From Thermus sp. LT1-2-5 (GTDB taxonomy: Bacteria; Deinococcota; Deinococci; Deinococcales; Thermaceae), in NCBI RefSeq assembly GCF_040363165.1, contig NZ_BSRG01000005.1:62001-126000 (forward strand): a stretch of 64,000 bases of DNA, written 5' to 3'. Shown here piece by piece: positions 40,742 through 48,837 of this stretch. The translations under genes were made by a program, and so were the position numbers. The notes below the pieces were generated by a model, which was not told the DNA's origin, ran no database searches, and worked only from the letters and a program-made list of their open reading frames with translations. Numbering within the stretch: position 1 is the stretch's first letter; each line of letters starts with the position of its first letter.

Positions 40742-41225
40742 GGAGGTCACGCGAAGCTTTGGCGGCGTTAAAGCCCTGGACCGGGTGAGCCTTTTCGTGC
40801 GCCCGGGGGAGGTCTTTGGGCTCCTGGGCCCCAACGGGGCGGGCAAGACCACCTTGGTGCGGGTCCTCACCGGGGTGTTGCGCCCCGATGGCGGCCGGGC
40901 GGTGGTGGCGGGGCTGGACGTGGTGCGGGCCCCTTGGGCGGTCAAGGCGCGTATCGGCTACGCCACCCAGGAGCAAAGCGTCTACCGTGACCTCACCGTG
41001 GAGGAAAACCTCCGCTTCCGCGCCCGGCTCTACCGGCCCAAGGAGGCAAGGGCGTTGGCGGAGGAGGCGCTTTTGCGCTTTGGCCTCCTCCCCTACGCCA
41101 AGGCCCTGGCGGGCCACCTCTCCGGGGGCTGGCGGCAGCGGCTGGCCCTGGCCCAGGCGGTGGTCCACCGCCCGGAGGTCCTCGTCCTGGCCTCGGCCCG
41201 TTTCCAAAGGCAGGTGGCGGTATGA
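40729..41225 (+). pseudogene. ABC transporter ATPase fragment lacking Walker B
   Basis: 165 residues from ATG 40729. Walker A GPNGAGKTT (34-42), Q-loop YATQEQSVYRDLT and signature LSGGWRQRLALAQAVVHRPEVLVL are intact. The Walker B acidic residues and DEPTAGLDP should follow at once. Instead ASARFQRQVAV and a stop appear, and no other frame restores the rest. The C-terminal half and the permease usually next to it are gone, so this is a deletion, not a simple frameshift. It cannot hydrolyse ATP normally. Confidence 0.8.
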
Positions 41226-42013
41226 GGGGGTGGGCGCTTGGCCTCCTTTTGGGCTTCGCCCTGGCCCAGGGGCGGCTGGAGGTGGGGCTTTACGGGGCGC
41301 CGGGCCAGGTGACCCCGGCCCTGGAGGCCGCCTTTTCCTTGGGGGAAGGGGAGGTCTACGCCAAGGGGCAAGGGGGGCGGGGGGCTTTGGGCTACCTGGG
41401 AAGCCTCTCCTTGGGGCCTTTGGGGTTCCTCGCCTACGGGGTCCAGGGGGAGCTGGGGGAAGGGGGCGTGGGGGGTGCTGTGTTCCTGGAGGGGGGCGCG
41501 GGCCCCGTGGCCTTGGAAGGGCGGCTCGGCTTCCGGCCCCAGGCCGCCTTGCCCCTTTTCCCCGAGGCCGCCTTCTTTGGGCGGCTTGCCCTGCGCTACC
41601 GGGCAAGCCCTAAGGAGGTCTGGGGTCTGGAGGTGGCCCAAAACGCCCCTCCCCGCCCCTCCTCCTTCGGCCTGCAACCGGGGTGGGAAGGGGGGTTCCG
41701 CCTGGAGGGGAGCTACGCCTTGCGCCAGGAGGCCACCTACACCCTGGGGATGGGGGTTTCTCCCTGGCCCTATGCCCTTTTGGGCTTCAAGGGGGAGGTG
41801 GGGGCGGAGGGGGAGGTGCTGGACCTCCTCCTCCGCCTGGGGGGGGTGAACCGGCTGGAGGCGGGGCTTTACTTAGGGGAGGCTAGCCTCCATCTCACCC
41901 TTTCCCACCCTTGGGCGGGTAGCCTCGTGGTGTGGCTTGGGGACCTGGGCCTCGAGGCGGGCTACCACAAGGCTCCTTACGCCTGGGTCCGCTACGCATG
42001 GAGGTGGCCGTGA
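41222..42013 (+). CDS. Secreted, probable outer-membrane beta-barrel protein
   Basis: 263 residues with a signal peptide (MRGWALGLLLGFALAQ). The mature sequence is Gly-rich with alternating hydrophobic strands (GEVYAKGQGGRGALGYLGSLSLG, FGRLALRYRASPKEVWGLEVA) and ends YAWVRYAWRWP with a terminal aromatic strand, as in outer-membrane barrels. Function unknown. It overlaps the ABC fragment by 4 bases (ATGA) and the next gene by 4 bases (GTGA), so it belongs to this tetR-led operon. Confidence 0.75.
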   Translation: MRGWALGLLLGFALAQGRLEVGLYGAPGQVTPALEAAFSLGEGEVYAKGQGGRGALGYLGSLSLGPLGFLAYGVQGELGEGGVGGAVFLEGGAGPVALEGRLGFRPQAALPLFPEAAFFGRLALRYRASPKEVWGLEVAQNAPPRPSSFGLQPGWEGGFRLEGSYALRQEATYTLGMGVSPWPYALLGFKGEVGAEGEVLDLLLRLGGVNRLEAGLYLGEASLHLTLSHPWAGSLVVWLGDLGLEAGYHKAPYAWVRYAWRWP

Positions 42014-42657
42014 AGGCAAAAACCCTTACCGTGTTCGGGCTAGCCCTTTTTCTCGGTCTGGCCTGGGCCCAGTCGGTTTCGCAGATCCTGGACTTGGTGG
42101 AAAGGAACCTTTCCGAGCCCTGGCAGGCCCTGGTCCAAGGGGAGATCCAAGGCCCCGGGGGCCGGGAAAGCCTCCAGGCTCGGGTCTACGCCCTACCCAA
42201 GGAGAAGCTCTACCGCATCGAGTTCCTCAAGCCGGGCTCCTTGGAGGGCAACTTCACCGTGGTCACCGAGAAGGAGGTGTGGAACTACCTCTACCTCACC
42301 AACCAGCTGGTGATCAGCCCCAAGGAGAAGGCCCAGGTGCAGGGCCTGGGCTTCAGCCCCCAGGGCCTGGGTGACCTAAAGGCCCTTTCCGAGCGGGTAA
42401 CCCTCCGCCTGGCTGGGGAGGAGCGCCTGCCGGAAGGGGTGGCCTGGAAGCTGGTGGGGGAGGCCAAGGAGGGGCAAGGCTTTGCCCGGATGGAGCTTTA
42501 CATCCTGCGGGCAGACCCGAGGCCCGTGCGCTTCCTCTTCCTGGACGAGGCGGGGAAGGTCTTGGCGGACCTAAGGGTGGTGGAGTTCAAGCGGGCCAGC
42601 CTAAGCCCCGCCCAGCTCAAGCGCTACCCCAAGGACGCCCAGGTGGTGCGCCGCTAG
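42010..42657 (+). CDS. LolA-like outer-membrane lipoprotein-sorting protein
   Basis: 215 residues: signal peptide (VKAKTLTVFGLALFLGLAWAQ) and an incomplete-barrel LolA/LppX-type fold (LQARVYALPKEKLYRIEFLKPG, then WNYLYLTNQLVISPKEKAQVQG). Members carry lipids or lipoproteins across the periplasm and often sit with ABC or RND exporters. GTG 42010 is chosen over ATG 41998 because GGAGGT lies just before it and it gives the common GTGA overlap. Its end overlaps the cysK-like stop by 4 bases on the opposite strand. Confidence 0.85.
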   Translation: MKAKTLTVFGLALFLGLAWAQSVSQILDLVERNLSEPWQALVQGEIQGPGGRESLQARVYALPKEKLYRIEFLKPGSLEGNFTVVTEKEVWNYLYLTNQLVISPKEKAQVQGLGFSPQGLGDLKALSERVTLRLAGEERLPEGVAWKLVGEAKEGQGFARMELYILRADPRPVRFLFLDEAGKVLADLRVVEFKRASLSPAQLKRYPKDAQVVRR

Positions 42658-43568
42658 ACCTCGGCGTACAGGGGGGTGGAGAGGTACTTCCACCCCCCAT
42701 CGGGGCTGATGCAGGCCACCCGCTTGCCGGGGCCGAGCTCCTTAGCCACCTGGAGGGCGGCCCAGACGATGCCCCCCGAGCTCATGCCCAAAAAAAGCCC
42801 CTCCTCCCGGGCGAGCCTTCGGGCCAAGGGGAAGGCGTCCTCCTCCCATACCTGGATAACCCCGTCCAGGAGGCTGAGGTCCAGGTTTTCCGGGATGAAG
42901 CCCGGGCCCATGCCCTGGAACTGGTGCTGCCCCATCTTCCCCCCGGAGAGGACGTTGGAGCGGGCGGGCTCCACGGCGATCACCTTCACGTGGGGGATCC
43001 TCTCCTTGAGGTAGCGCCCCACCCCGGTGAGGGTTCCCCCCGTGCCCGAGCCGTAGACGAAGGCGTCGATGCGCCCCTCCAGGGCCTCGTAGAGCTCGGG
43101 GCCCGTGGTTTCGTAATGGGCCCGCACGTTGGCGGGATTGGCGAACTGGTCGGGCATGAAGGCCCCGAGCTCCTCTTTGAGCCTTAACGCCTCCTCCCTG
43201 GCCGCCAGCATCCGCCTTGCCGGGTCGGTGAGGACCAGCTCGGCCCCGAAGGCCCGTAAGACCCGCTTCCTCTCCTCGGACATCTGGGCGGGCATGGTGA
43301 GGAGGAGGCGGTAGCCCCGGCTGGCGGCGATCATGGCGAGGCCGATCCCCGTGTTGCCGCTTGTGGGCTCCACGATCACCTGGCCCGAGCCCGGCTTCAG
43401 GAGGCCCTTTTCCTCGGCGTCCCGGATCATGTACCAGGCGGGGCGGTCCTTGATGGAGCCCCCAGGGTTTAGGCCCTCGAGCTTTACAAAAACCTCGGCC
43501 ATCCCCGGCTCCACCACCTTGGTGAGGCGCACCACGGGGGTCTTGCCGATGGCTCCTTCCACCCGCAT
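42654..43568 (-). CDS. cysK: O-acetylserine sulfhydrylase (cysteine synthase)
   Basis: PLP enzyme that makes cysteine from O-acetylserine and sulfide. 304 residues: PLP lysine in NPGGSIKDRP (Lys40), PTSGNTGIGLAMIAA (substrate loop), phosphate-binding GSGTGGT. Very close to the characterised T. thermophilus O-acetylserine sulfhydrylase B, sometimes named cysM or cysB. Start ATG 43568 follows TATAGT by exactly 6 bases; longer frames through the slyD region are shadows. Confidence 0.95.
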   Translation of the reverse strand: MRVEGAIGKTPVVRLTKVVEPGMAEVFVKLEGLNPGGSIKDRPAWYMIRDAEEKGLLKPGSGQVIVEPTSGNTGIGLAMIAASRGYRLLLTMPAQMSEERKRVLRAFGAELVLTDPARRMLAAREEALRLKEELGAFMPDQFANPANVRAHYETTGPELYEALEGRIDAFVYGSGTGGTLTGVGRYLKERIPHVKVIAVEPARSNVLSGGKMGQHQFQGMGPGFIPENLDLSLLDGVIQVWEEDAFPLARRLAREEGLFLGMSSGGIVWAALQVAKELGPGKRVACISPDGGWKYLSTPLYAEV

Positions 43569-43574
43569 ACCCCC

Positions 43575-43580
43575 ACTATA
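43575..43580 (-). promoter_or_regulatory. Leaderless -10 of cysK
   Basis: Minus-strand TATAGT ends 6 bases before the ATG (43568). Confidence 0.6.
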
Positions 43581-43649
43581 GGGGTTTCCTTGGCGGGGGG
43601 CATCTGCTAACCTAGGGGAAGCAAGCCCTAAGCTTGCGGAAGGGTGAAC

Positions 43650-44117
43650 ATGAAGGTAGCACAGGACAAGGTGGTCACCATTCGCTATACCCTCCAGGTG
43701 GAGGGGGAGGTCTTGGACCAGGGGGAGCTTTCCTACCTGCACGGGCACGGCAACCTCATCCGGGGCCTCGAGGAGGCCCTGGAGGGCCGCGAGGAGGGCG
43801 AGGTCTTCCAGGCCCACGTGCCGGCGGAGAAGGCCTACGGCCCCCACGACCCGGAAGGGGTGCAGGTGGTGCCCCTCTCCGCCTTCCCCGAGGACGCCGA
43901 GGTGGCCCCCGGGGCCCAGTTCTACGCCCAGGACATGGAGGGGAACCCTATGCCCCTCACCGTGGTGGAGGTCCAGGGGGAGGAGGTCACCATCGACTTC
44001 AACCACCCCTTGGCGGGCAAGGACCTGGACTTTGACGTGGAGGTGGTGAAGGTGCGGGAGGCCACCCCCGAGGAGCTCCTGCACGGCCACGTGCACGAGG
44101 GCGGGCATTCCCACTAG
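43650..44117 (+). CDS. slyD: SlyD-like FKBP peptidyl-prolyl isomerase
   Basis: Cytoplasmic proline isomerase and chaperone, also able to bind nickel. 155 residues: FKBP domain (about 1-65 and 130-150) with an inserted IF chaperone flap (about 66-125); GPHDPEGVQVV lies in the linker. The C-terminus ELLHGHVHEGGHSH is a His-rich metal-binding tail. ATG 43650 is used rather than the GTG 6 bases upstream because the known T. thermophilus protein starts MKV. A GGAAGGG site precedes it. Confidence 0.95.
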   Translation: MKVAQDKVVTIRYTLQVEGEVLDQGELSYLHGHGNLIRGLEEALEGREEGEVFQAHVPAEKAYGPHDPEGVQVVPLSAFPEDAEVAPGAQFYAQDMEGNPMPLTVVEVQGEEVTIDFNHPLAGKDLDFDVEVVKVREATPEELLHGHVHEGGHSH

Positions 44118-44126
44118 GCCCAGGCG

Positions 44127-44164
44127 AAGCCCCCCTGGGGTTTCCCGGGGGGGCTTGACTTTTT
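44127..44164 (+). terminator. Terminator of slyD
   Basis: Stem AAGCCCCCC (44127-44135) with GGGGGGGCTT (44147-44156), followed after GAC by TTTTT. Its 3' end is also the csp -35. Confidence 0.8.
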
Positions 44165-44183
44165 CCTCCCCCCGTGGGATAGT
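44155..44183 (+). promoter_or_regulatory. Cold-shock gene promoter
   Basis: -35 TTGACT (44155-44160), 17-base spacer, -10 GATAGT (44178-44183). The leader is about 40 bases with AAGGAG 4 bases before the ATG. The -35 is built from the last bases of the slyD terminator stem. Confidence 0.75.
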
Positions 44184-44230
44184 GGGGAGTCCCTGGAAAG
44201 CCAAGTGGGTTTTCGGGATGAAGGAGAAGC

Positions 44231-44437
44231 ATGAAGAAGGGTACCGTTAAGTGGTTCAACGCGGAGAAAGGCTACGGGTTCATCCAGCAGGAAGAGGGTC
44301 CGGACGTGTTCGTGCACTTCTCGGCCATCGAGGCCGAAGGGTTTCGCACCCTGAACGAGGGGGAGCGGGTGGAGTTTGAGGTGGAGCCTGGCCGGGGCGG
44401 CAAGGGTCCCCAGGCCAAGAAGGTCCGCCGCATCTAA
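44231..44437 (+). CDS. csp: Cold-shock domain protein
   Basis: 68-residue single-stranded nucleic-acid binding OB fold. RNP1-like KGYGFI and RNP2-like VFVHF are both intact ([25 protein letters not shown]). Thought to act as an RNA chaperone. It is monocistronic: own promoter upstream and a strong terminator at 44454-44482. Confidence 0.96.
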   Translation: MKKGTVKWFNAEKGYGFIQQEEGPDVFVHFSAIEAEGFRTLNEGERVEFEVEPGRGGKGPQAKKVRRI

Positions 44438-44453
44438 CGGGCAAACGCCCTGG

Positions 44454-44482
44454 GGAAGCCCCTCTTGGGGCTTCCTTTGCTT
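44454..44482 (+). terminator. Terminator of the cold-shock gene
   Basis: Perfect 9-bp stem GGAAGCCCC/GGGGCTTCC with a TCTT loop, followed by TTTGCTTT. It ends directly before the surE promoter. Confidence 0.88.
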
Positions 44483-44488
44483 TAGGCT
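44483..44488 (+). promoter_or_regulatory. Leaderless -10 of surE
   Basis: TAGGCT ends 6 bases before the ATG at 44495. Confidence 0.6.
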
Positions 44489-44494
44489 TAGGGC

Positions 44495-45244
44495 ATGCGC
44501 ATCCTGGTTTCCAACGACGACGGCATCTTTTCCCCGGGCATCAAGGCCCTAGGCCTGGCCATGCGGGCCTTGGGGGAGGTTTTTGTGGTGGCCCCCGACG
44601 TGGAGCAGTCGGCGGTGGGCCACGGCATCACCGTGCGCCGTCCCTTGCGCTTCAAGCACACGGCAAGCGCCGGCTTCGGGGAGATCCCCGCCTACCGGGT
44701 GGACGGCACCCCGGCGGACTGCGTGGTCCTGGGGGTGCACCTCTTGGGGCGGCCCGATCTGGTGGTTTCGGGCATCAACATCGGGGTAAACCTGGGGCTG
44801 GACCTCACCCACTCGGGCACGGTGGCCGCGGCCCTCGAGGCCACCTCCTTGGGCATCCCCGCCATCGCCTTCAGCCTGGATACCTCCGCCGAGGAGTTGG
44901 ACTTCGGCGAGGCCGCCCGCCATGCGGTGAGGATCGCCCGCTGGGTGGCCCAAAGGGGTCTGCCCAAAGGGGTTCTCCTCAACGTGAACTTCCCCGCCGG
45001 CACCCCCAAGGGGGTGAAGGTCACCCGGCTTTCCACCCACCACTTTGAGGACACGGTGGTGGAGCGGCTGGACCCCGAGGGCCGGCCCTACTACTGGATC
45101 GCCGGCACCCCTGTGGGGGAGGAGGAGGAGGGGACGGACCTCTGGGCGGTGCGGCGGGGCTACATATCCGTCACCCCGGTGAGCCTGGACTTCACCGCCC
45201 GGGAATACCTGGACGAGGTGGCAGCCTGGGTCAAGGACCTATGA
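44495..45244 (+). CDS. surE: 5'/3'-nucleotidase SurE
   Basis: Metal-dependent nucleoside monophosphate phosphatase of stationary-phase survival. 249 residues (about 250 in T. thermophilus). N-terminal metal-binding LVSNDDGIFSPG (Asp8-Asp9), VDGTPADCV, SGINIGVNLGLDLTHSGTVAAA, all typical. Its last 14 bases overlap the converging SAM hydrolase-like gene. Confidence 0.96.
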   Translation: MRILVSNDDGIFSPGIKALGLAMRALGEVFVVAPDVEQSAVGHGITVRRPLRFKHTASAGFGEIPAYRVDGTPADCVVLGVHLLGRPDLVVSGINIGVNLGLDLTHSGTVAAALEATSLGIPAIAFSLDTSAEELDFGEAARHAVRIARWVAQRGLPKGVLLNVNFPAGTPKGVKVTRLSTHHFEDTVVERLDPEGRPYYWIAGTPVGEEEEGTDLWAVRRGYISVTPVSLDFTAREYLDEVAAWVKDL

Positions 45245-46013
45245 GGCGCACCGCCAGGCCCTCCCGCAGGCCCAAGGCCTCCCGGGCGCTTCCCCGGTTG
45301 ACCGCGATTTCCAATAGCCCGGCGCTCCCCAGGTAGGCCACCCCTTCCCCTTCCCCCACCTCGCCGAAGGTGCGGCGGATGGGGACCTTTTGCCCCGCCA
45401 CCTCCACCCACCCCCCTAAAGGGGCTTGCAGGAGGGTGGTGATGGCGTTGCCAAAGCGGTCGAAGGTGAGGACCTCCCCTTCCGGGCCCAGGGTCAGGTT
45501 TAGGGGGAGGCGGAGGAGGCTTTCCACCGGGACCTCCTCCCCGAGGGCCTCCGGGGGAAGGCCCAGGGCCAGGTGGGCGGCGGCGGGGGCGAAGCGGTCG
45601 CGGCCGTGGAAGGTGAACCCCCCCGGGCGCCAGCCGGGCAAGGGCTCCAGGCCTTGGGGGGAAGGGGGGGATAGCCTTTCCAGGGCGTAGGCCTGCCGGG
45701 GCGGGTCCAGGAGCCAGGCCAGGGTGAAGAGGCCGTTGTCCGGCCCCACGTAGGCCCGGCGGCCCAGGGCGGCGATGGCCCGCCTGGCCGTTCCCACCCC
45801 GGGGTCCACCACCGCCAGAACCACGCTCCCCTCGGGCAGGTAAGGCACCGCCTCAAAAAGGGCGTAGGCCGCCCGCCGCAGGTCCTGGGGCGGGAGCTCA
45901 TGGGCCAGATCCACCGCCTTCACCCCGGGGGCCCGCTGGGCTAAGACCGCCTTCACCACCCCCACGTAGGGGTCCTCTAGGCCGAAGTCGGAGAGGAAAA
46001 ACACGGGGCGCAT
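45231..46013 (-). CDS. SAM hydrolase/halogenase-fold protein (DUF62)
   Basis: 260 residues of the S-adenosylmethionine hydroxide adenosyltransferase (chlorinase/fluorinase) fold: LSDFGLEDPYVGVVKAVL, VDPGVGTARRAI, GPDNGLFTLAW, FHGRDRFAPAAAHLA, and C-terminal DRFGNAITT. The family core with Asp, Arg and His in FLSDFG, PGVGTARR and FHGRD is what hydroxide-type (SAM-hydrolysing) members use. Halogenation is unlikely. Coupled to the upstream gene (TAGCATG). Confidence 0.92.
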   Translation of the reverse strand: MRPVFFLSDFGLEDPYVGVVKAVLAQRAPGVKAVDLAHELPPQDLRRAAYALFEAVPYLPEGSVVLAVVDPGVGTARRAIAALGRRAYVGPDNGLFTLAWLLDPPRQAYALERLSPPSPQGLEPLPGWRPGGFTFHGRDRFAPAAAHLALGLPPEALGEEVPVESLLRLPLNLTLGPEGEVLTFDRFGNAITTLLQAPLGGWVEVAGQKVPIRRTFGEVGEGEGVAYLGSAGLLEIAVNRGSAREALGLREGLAVRLIGP

Positions 46014-46014
46014 G

Positions 46015-47472
46015 CTAGAAGCGCCTCAGCCAAGCGGGGGGAAAGAGGGAGAGGACCACCCCCGCCACCACCCAGCCCAGGCTTAGGCCCAAGACGCTCC
46101 CCGCCCGCTCCTTGGCCCACAGAAGCCCCGCCCCCACGAGGAGAAGAAAAAGGGTGGGCCCCGGCACCACCAGGGCGAAGAAGAGGGCGGAAAGGGCGGG
46201 GGAGAGGTCCTTGTACCGCTCCTGGAACACCAGGGGGACGAGGCCGCGGAAGAAGGGCTCCATGAGGGCCAGGCCCAAGAAGGTGAGGAGGTTTAGGGGC
46301 AGGGTGGATAGGCCCAGGTAAGGGCGGAGGAGGCCGTAGAGGAGGAGGAGAAGGACCAGGACCGGCCCCACCCAAAACCCCTCTACCCAGCTTCCCCAAG
46401 CGCCTAAAAGGGCGGGAAGCCGCTTCCTTTGCCAAAGGAGAAGGCCCAAGAGGAGGAAGGCCCCGTAGGCCAGATAGAGGCTCGGGAGGACCCTTTCCCC
46501 TTGGTAGGGGGTGAGGAAGGCGAGGAGGTTGGCGAAAAGGAGCTTGCCCACCAAAGCGGCAAAGCCCAGGGCCAAAAGGAGGGCCATAAGGGCCAGGAGG
46601 TAGAGGCTTCCCGGCCCCGGCAGGGGGTTTTCCACCACCTCCACGGTGCGCAAGGGCTCGATGCGGCTTTCCCCTAAAAGGACCAGGACCAAGAAGGCCA
46701 GGAGGGCGAGGAACCAGGGCCAGGCCTTGGCCAGGAAGCGCCCGGGGAGGTTTTCCACCTGGGCCAGTTGCCCAAGCGCCGCAAGGCCCCGCCCCCAGTC
46801 CCCTTGCCCCAGGTAGGCCAGGGTCAGGGTGGAAAGGGCTTGGGCCTTCAGGTCGGGCCTGGCGGAAAACTCCGGGAGGAGGTTTTCCAAAAGGGAAGCG
46901 GCCTCCTCGGGCCGCCCCGCCAGAAAAAGCAGGCGCCCCCGCTCCAGCCGCTCCTCCCGGGTGGAGCCCAAGGCCAATAGGCCCGCCTCAGGGTTGCCCA
47001 GGCTCAGGTGGAGCCGGGCCAAAAGGAGGCGCACCTCCGGGGTGGGGGGCAGGGTTTGGGCCTCCGCTAGGGCCTCCTCCGGCCGTTTTAGGGCCTCCAG
47101 GGCCAAGGCCCGCACCAGCCTCGCCTCCGGCTCCTGCCCCAAGGGAAGGCGCAGGACCTCCTCCGGCTTCCCCTGGGCCAAAAGGAGCCGCGCCTTCAGG
47201 ACCTGGCCCTCGGGGTCATCCCCCAAGCGTTCCAGGTAAGCCCCCGCCTGGGCCAGGTCGCCCCTTTCCAGGGCGATGCGGGTGAGAAGGCGCAAGGTGG
47301 GGGCGTGGCTGGGGTTGCTCACCAGGGCGAGCTCGCAGGTCATCTGGGCGCTTTCCAGGGCCCCTTGTTGGTATAGCCTTTGGCAACGGGCGAAATACTC
47401 CTCGGCCCCTTGGGCCCAAACCAGGGGAACGAGAAGGGAAAGGATAACCATCCATCCCCAAATAGGCTTCAT
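46015..47472 (-). CDS. TPR protein with degenerate CPBP (CAAX protease-like) membrane domain
   Basis: 485 residues: signal or first helix (about 3-20), TPR-type helical repeats (about 22-230) and a C-terminal block of about eight helices (about 240-480). MEPFFRGLVPLVFQ occupies the place of the CPBP glutamate motif (EExxxR), but the first Glu is Met, and the two His motifs expected later (FxxxH, HxxxN/D) are not seen. A protease is therefore unlikely. It may be a scaffold. It precedes the SAM hydrolase-like gene. Start ATG 47472 is leaderless with TAAACT. Confidence 0.8.
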   Translation of the reverse strand: MKPIWGWMVILSLLVPLVWAQGAEEYFARCQRLYQQGALESAQMTCELALVSNPSHAPTLRLLTRIALERGDLAQAGAYLERLGDDPEGQVLKARLLLAQGKPEEVLRLPLGQEPEARLVRALALEALKRPEEALAEAQTLPPTPEVRLLLARLHLSLGNPEAGLLALGSTREERLERGRLLFLAGRPEEAASLLENLLPEFSARPDLKAQALSTLTLAYLGQGDWGRGLAALGQLAQVENLPGRFLAKAWPWFLALLAFLVLVLLGESRIEPLRTVEVVENPLPGPGSLYLLALMALLLALGFAALVGKLLFANLLAFLTPYQGERVLPSLYLAYGAFLLLGLLLWQRKRLPALLGAWGSWVEGFWVGPVLVLLLLLYGLLRPYLGLSTLPLNLLTFLGLALMEPFFRGLVPLVFQERYKDLSPALSALFFALVVPGPTLFLLLVGAGLLWAKERAGSVLGLSLGWVVAGVVLSLFPPAWLRRF

Positions 47473-47479
47473 GGCTTCC

Positions 47480-47485
47480 AGTTTA
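47480..47485 (-). promoter_or_regulatory. Leaderless -10 of the TPR/CPBP gene
   Basis: Minus-strand TAAACT ends 7 bases before the ATG (47472). Confidence 0.5.
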
Positions 47486-47506
47486 CGCCCTCCGTCTTGT
47501 ACCCGG

Positions 47507-47512
47507 TATAAT
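47507..47512 (+). promoter_or_regulatory. -10 of the secreted TPR gene
   Basis: TATAAT ends 8 bases before GTG 47521; with ATG 47530 the leader would be about 10 bases. Confidence 0.55.
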
Positions 47513-47520
47513 CCCACCGG

Positions 47521-48231
47521 GTGAAACCCATGAAGCGATGGACGGTGATCTTGGCGTCGGCGTTGTTGACCTTGGCCCTGGCCCAAGCCTCCCAGGTGGC
47601 GGCCTTGGTGGATGCGGGGCGCTTTCAGGAGGCCTACGAAATGGGCCTCAAGCTCGGTACCCCCGAGGCCTTGGCCCTGGCGGCCAAGGGGGCGAGCTTC
47701 TACGCCCTCTATGAGGCCAAGACCGAGGAGAAGCGGGCCTGGTTTGAGAAGGCGGAAAAGGCCGCCTCCCAGGCCATTGCTAAGGATCCTAATTACCCAG
47801 AGGGCTACTTTGAGCGGGCCCGCGCTTTGGGGCGGCTTTCCCAGTACAAGGGGATCCTCGAGGCCCTTTCCGAGGGGCTTGCGCCCCGCATTCGGAACGA
47901 CCTGGAAAGAACCCTGAAGCTCAAGCCCGACCACGCCGGGGCCATGGTGGCCCTGGCCCTTTGGCACTTCGAACTGGTGCAAAAGGGCTGGCTGGTGGCC
48001 GCCACCCAAGGGGCGGATGGGGGCAAGGTGGAACCCCTGATGAAAAAGGCCATCGAGCTGGAGCCTGATGGGATTATCCACCGGGTGGAGTACGCCCGGG
48101 TCCTGGCCGCCTGGAACAAAAAGGAGGAGGCTAGGAAACAGCTGGAAATCGCCCTTTCCCTGCCCGCCAAGACCGCCGCTGATCGCTACGACCAGGAAAG
48201 GGCCCGCCAGGAGCTGGCCAGGCTCAAGTAG
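47521..48231 (+). CDS. Secreted TPR-repeat protein
   Basis: 236 residues with a signal peptide (MKRWTVILASALLTLALAQA after GTG or from ATG 47530) and TPR-like helices (about 30-230) with A-N-P-type turns (AIAKDPNYPEGYFERARALGRL, AIELEPDGIIHRVEYARVLAAW). Probably a periplasmic scaffold. Partner unknown. It is divergent from another TPR gene 48 bases away. GTG 47521 fits a leaderless start after TATAAT; ATG 47530 is the alternative. Confidence 0.82.
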   Translation: MKPMKRWTVILASALLTLALAQASQVAALVDAGRFQEAYEMGLKLGTPEALALAAKGASFYALYEAKTEEKRAWFEKAEKAASQAIAKDPNYPEGYFERARALGRLSQYKGILEALSEGLAPRIRNDLERTLKLKPDHAGAMVALALWHFELVQKGWLVAATQGADGGKVEPLMKKAIELEPDGIIHRVEYARVLAAWNKKEEARKQLEIALSLPAKTAADRYDQERARQELARLK

Positions 48232-48240
48232 GCCCTGGGC

Positions 48241-48837
48241 TTAGCGGGGGGTGGGGAGCCTTAGGCCAAGCCGACGGCCGAAGACCCGGAGGAGCACCGT
48301 GGCCAAAGCCCCAGCGAAGAGGGAGAGCTCGGGGTGGCTTCCGTGAAGGGCGTAGACCAGCAAGGCCCCCACCAGGGCGGCGGAGGCGTAGAGGTCTCCG
48401 GCCCGGTAGAGGATCCCGGGCACCTCGCCGGAGAGCACATCCCGCAAGACCCCACCCCCCACCCCGGAAAGGGTCCCCGCCAAGGCCACCCCAAAAGGCC
48501 CTAGGCCCGCCGCCAGCCCCCTTTCCGCCCCCAAGGCGGCAAAGAGGCCAAGGCCCAGGGTGTCCAGGTAGTAGATGGGCTTCTCCAGGGCCTGCACTCG
48601 AGGGTGGAAGCGGAAGACCAAAACCCCCACCCCCACCACGCTCCAAAGGAGAGGCTCGTTCTTGAGGGCGCTAGGGGGAAGGGCGCCCACCAGGACGTCG
48701 CGGATGGAGCCACCCCCCACCGCCGTCACCGTGGCCAGGACCAAGACCCCAAGGAGGTCAAACCCCTTTTCCACCCCCTTCAGGGCCCCGGTGGCGGCGA
48801 AGACCAGGGTCCCAAGCCAAACCAGGGCCTCAACCAT
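48241..48837 (-). CDS. TRIC-type cation channel family protein (UPF0126)
   Basis: 198-residue membrane protein with seven hydrophobic segments. Two internal repeats are each marked by a glycine motif: GGGSIRDVLVG and GGGVLRDVLSG, the signature of bacterial trimeric intracellular cation (TRIC) channels, formerly UPF0126/YadS. A monovalent-cation channel role is from family knowledge. It overlaps ispF by 8 bases. Confidence 0.9.
   Translation of the reverse strand: MVEALVWLGTLVFAATGALKGVEKGFDLLGVLVLATVTAVGGGSIRDVLVGALPPSALKNEPLLWSVVGVGVLVFRFHPRVQALEKPIYYLDTLGLGLFAALGAERGLAAGLGPFGVALAGTLSGVGGGVLRDVLSGEVPGILYRAGDLYASAALVGALLVYALHGSHPELSLFAGALATVLLRVFGRRLGLRLPTPR

Noticed and set aside
41173-41221. 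Simple frameshift in the ABC ATPase
   Set aside because: No frame after LVL gives the Walker B and D-loop residues, so sequence has been lost rather than shifted.
45231-46013. Fluorinase or chlorinase
   Set aside because: The fold is shared, but bacterial stand-alone DUF62 proteins normally hydrolyse SAM, and there is no halometabolite gene context.
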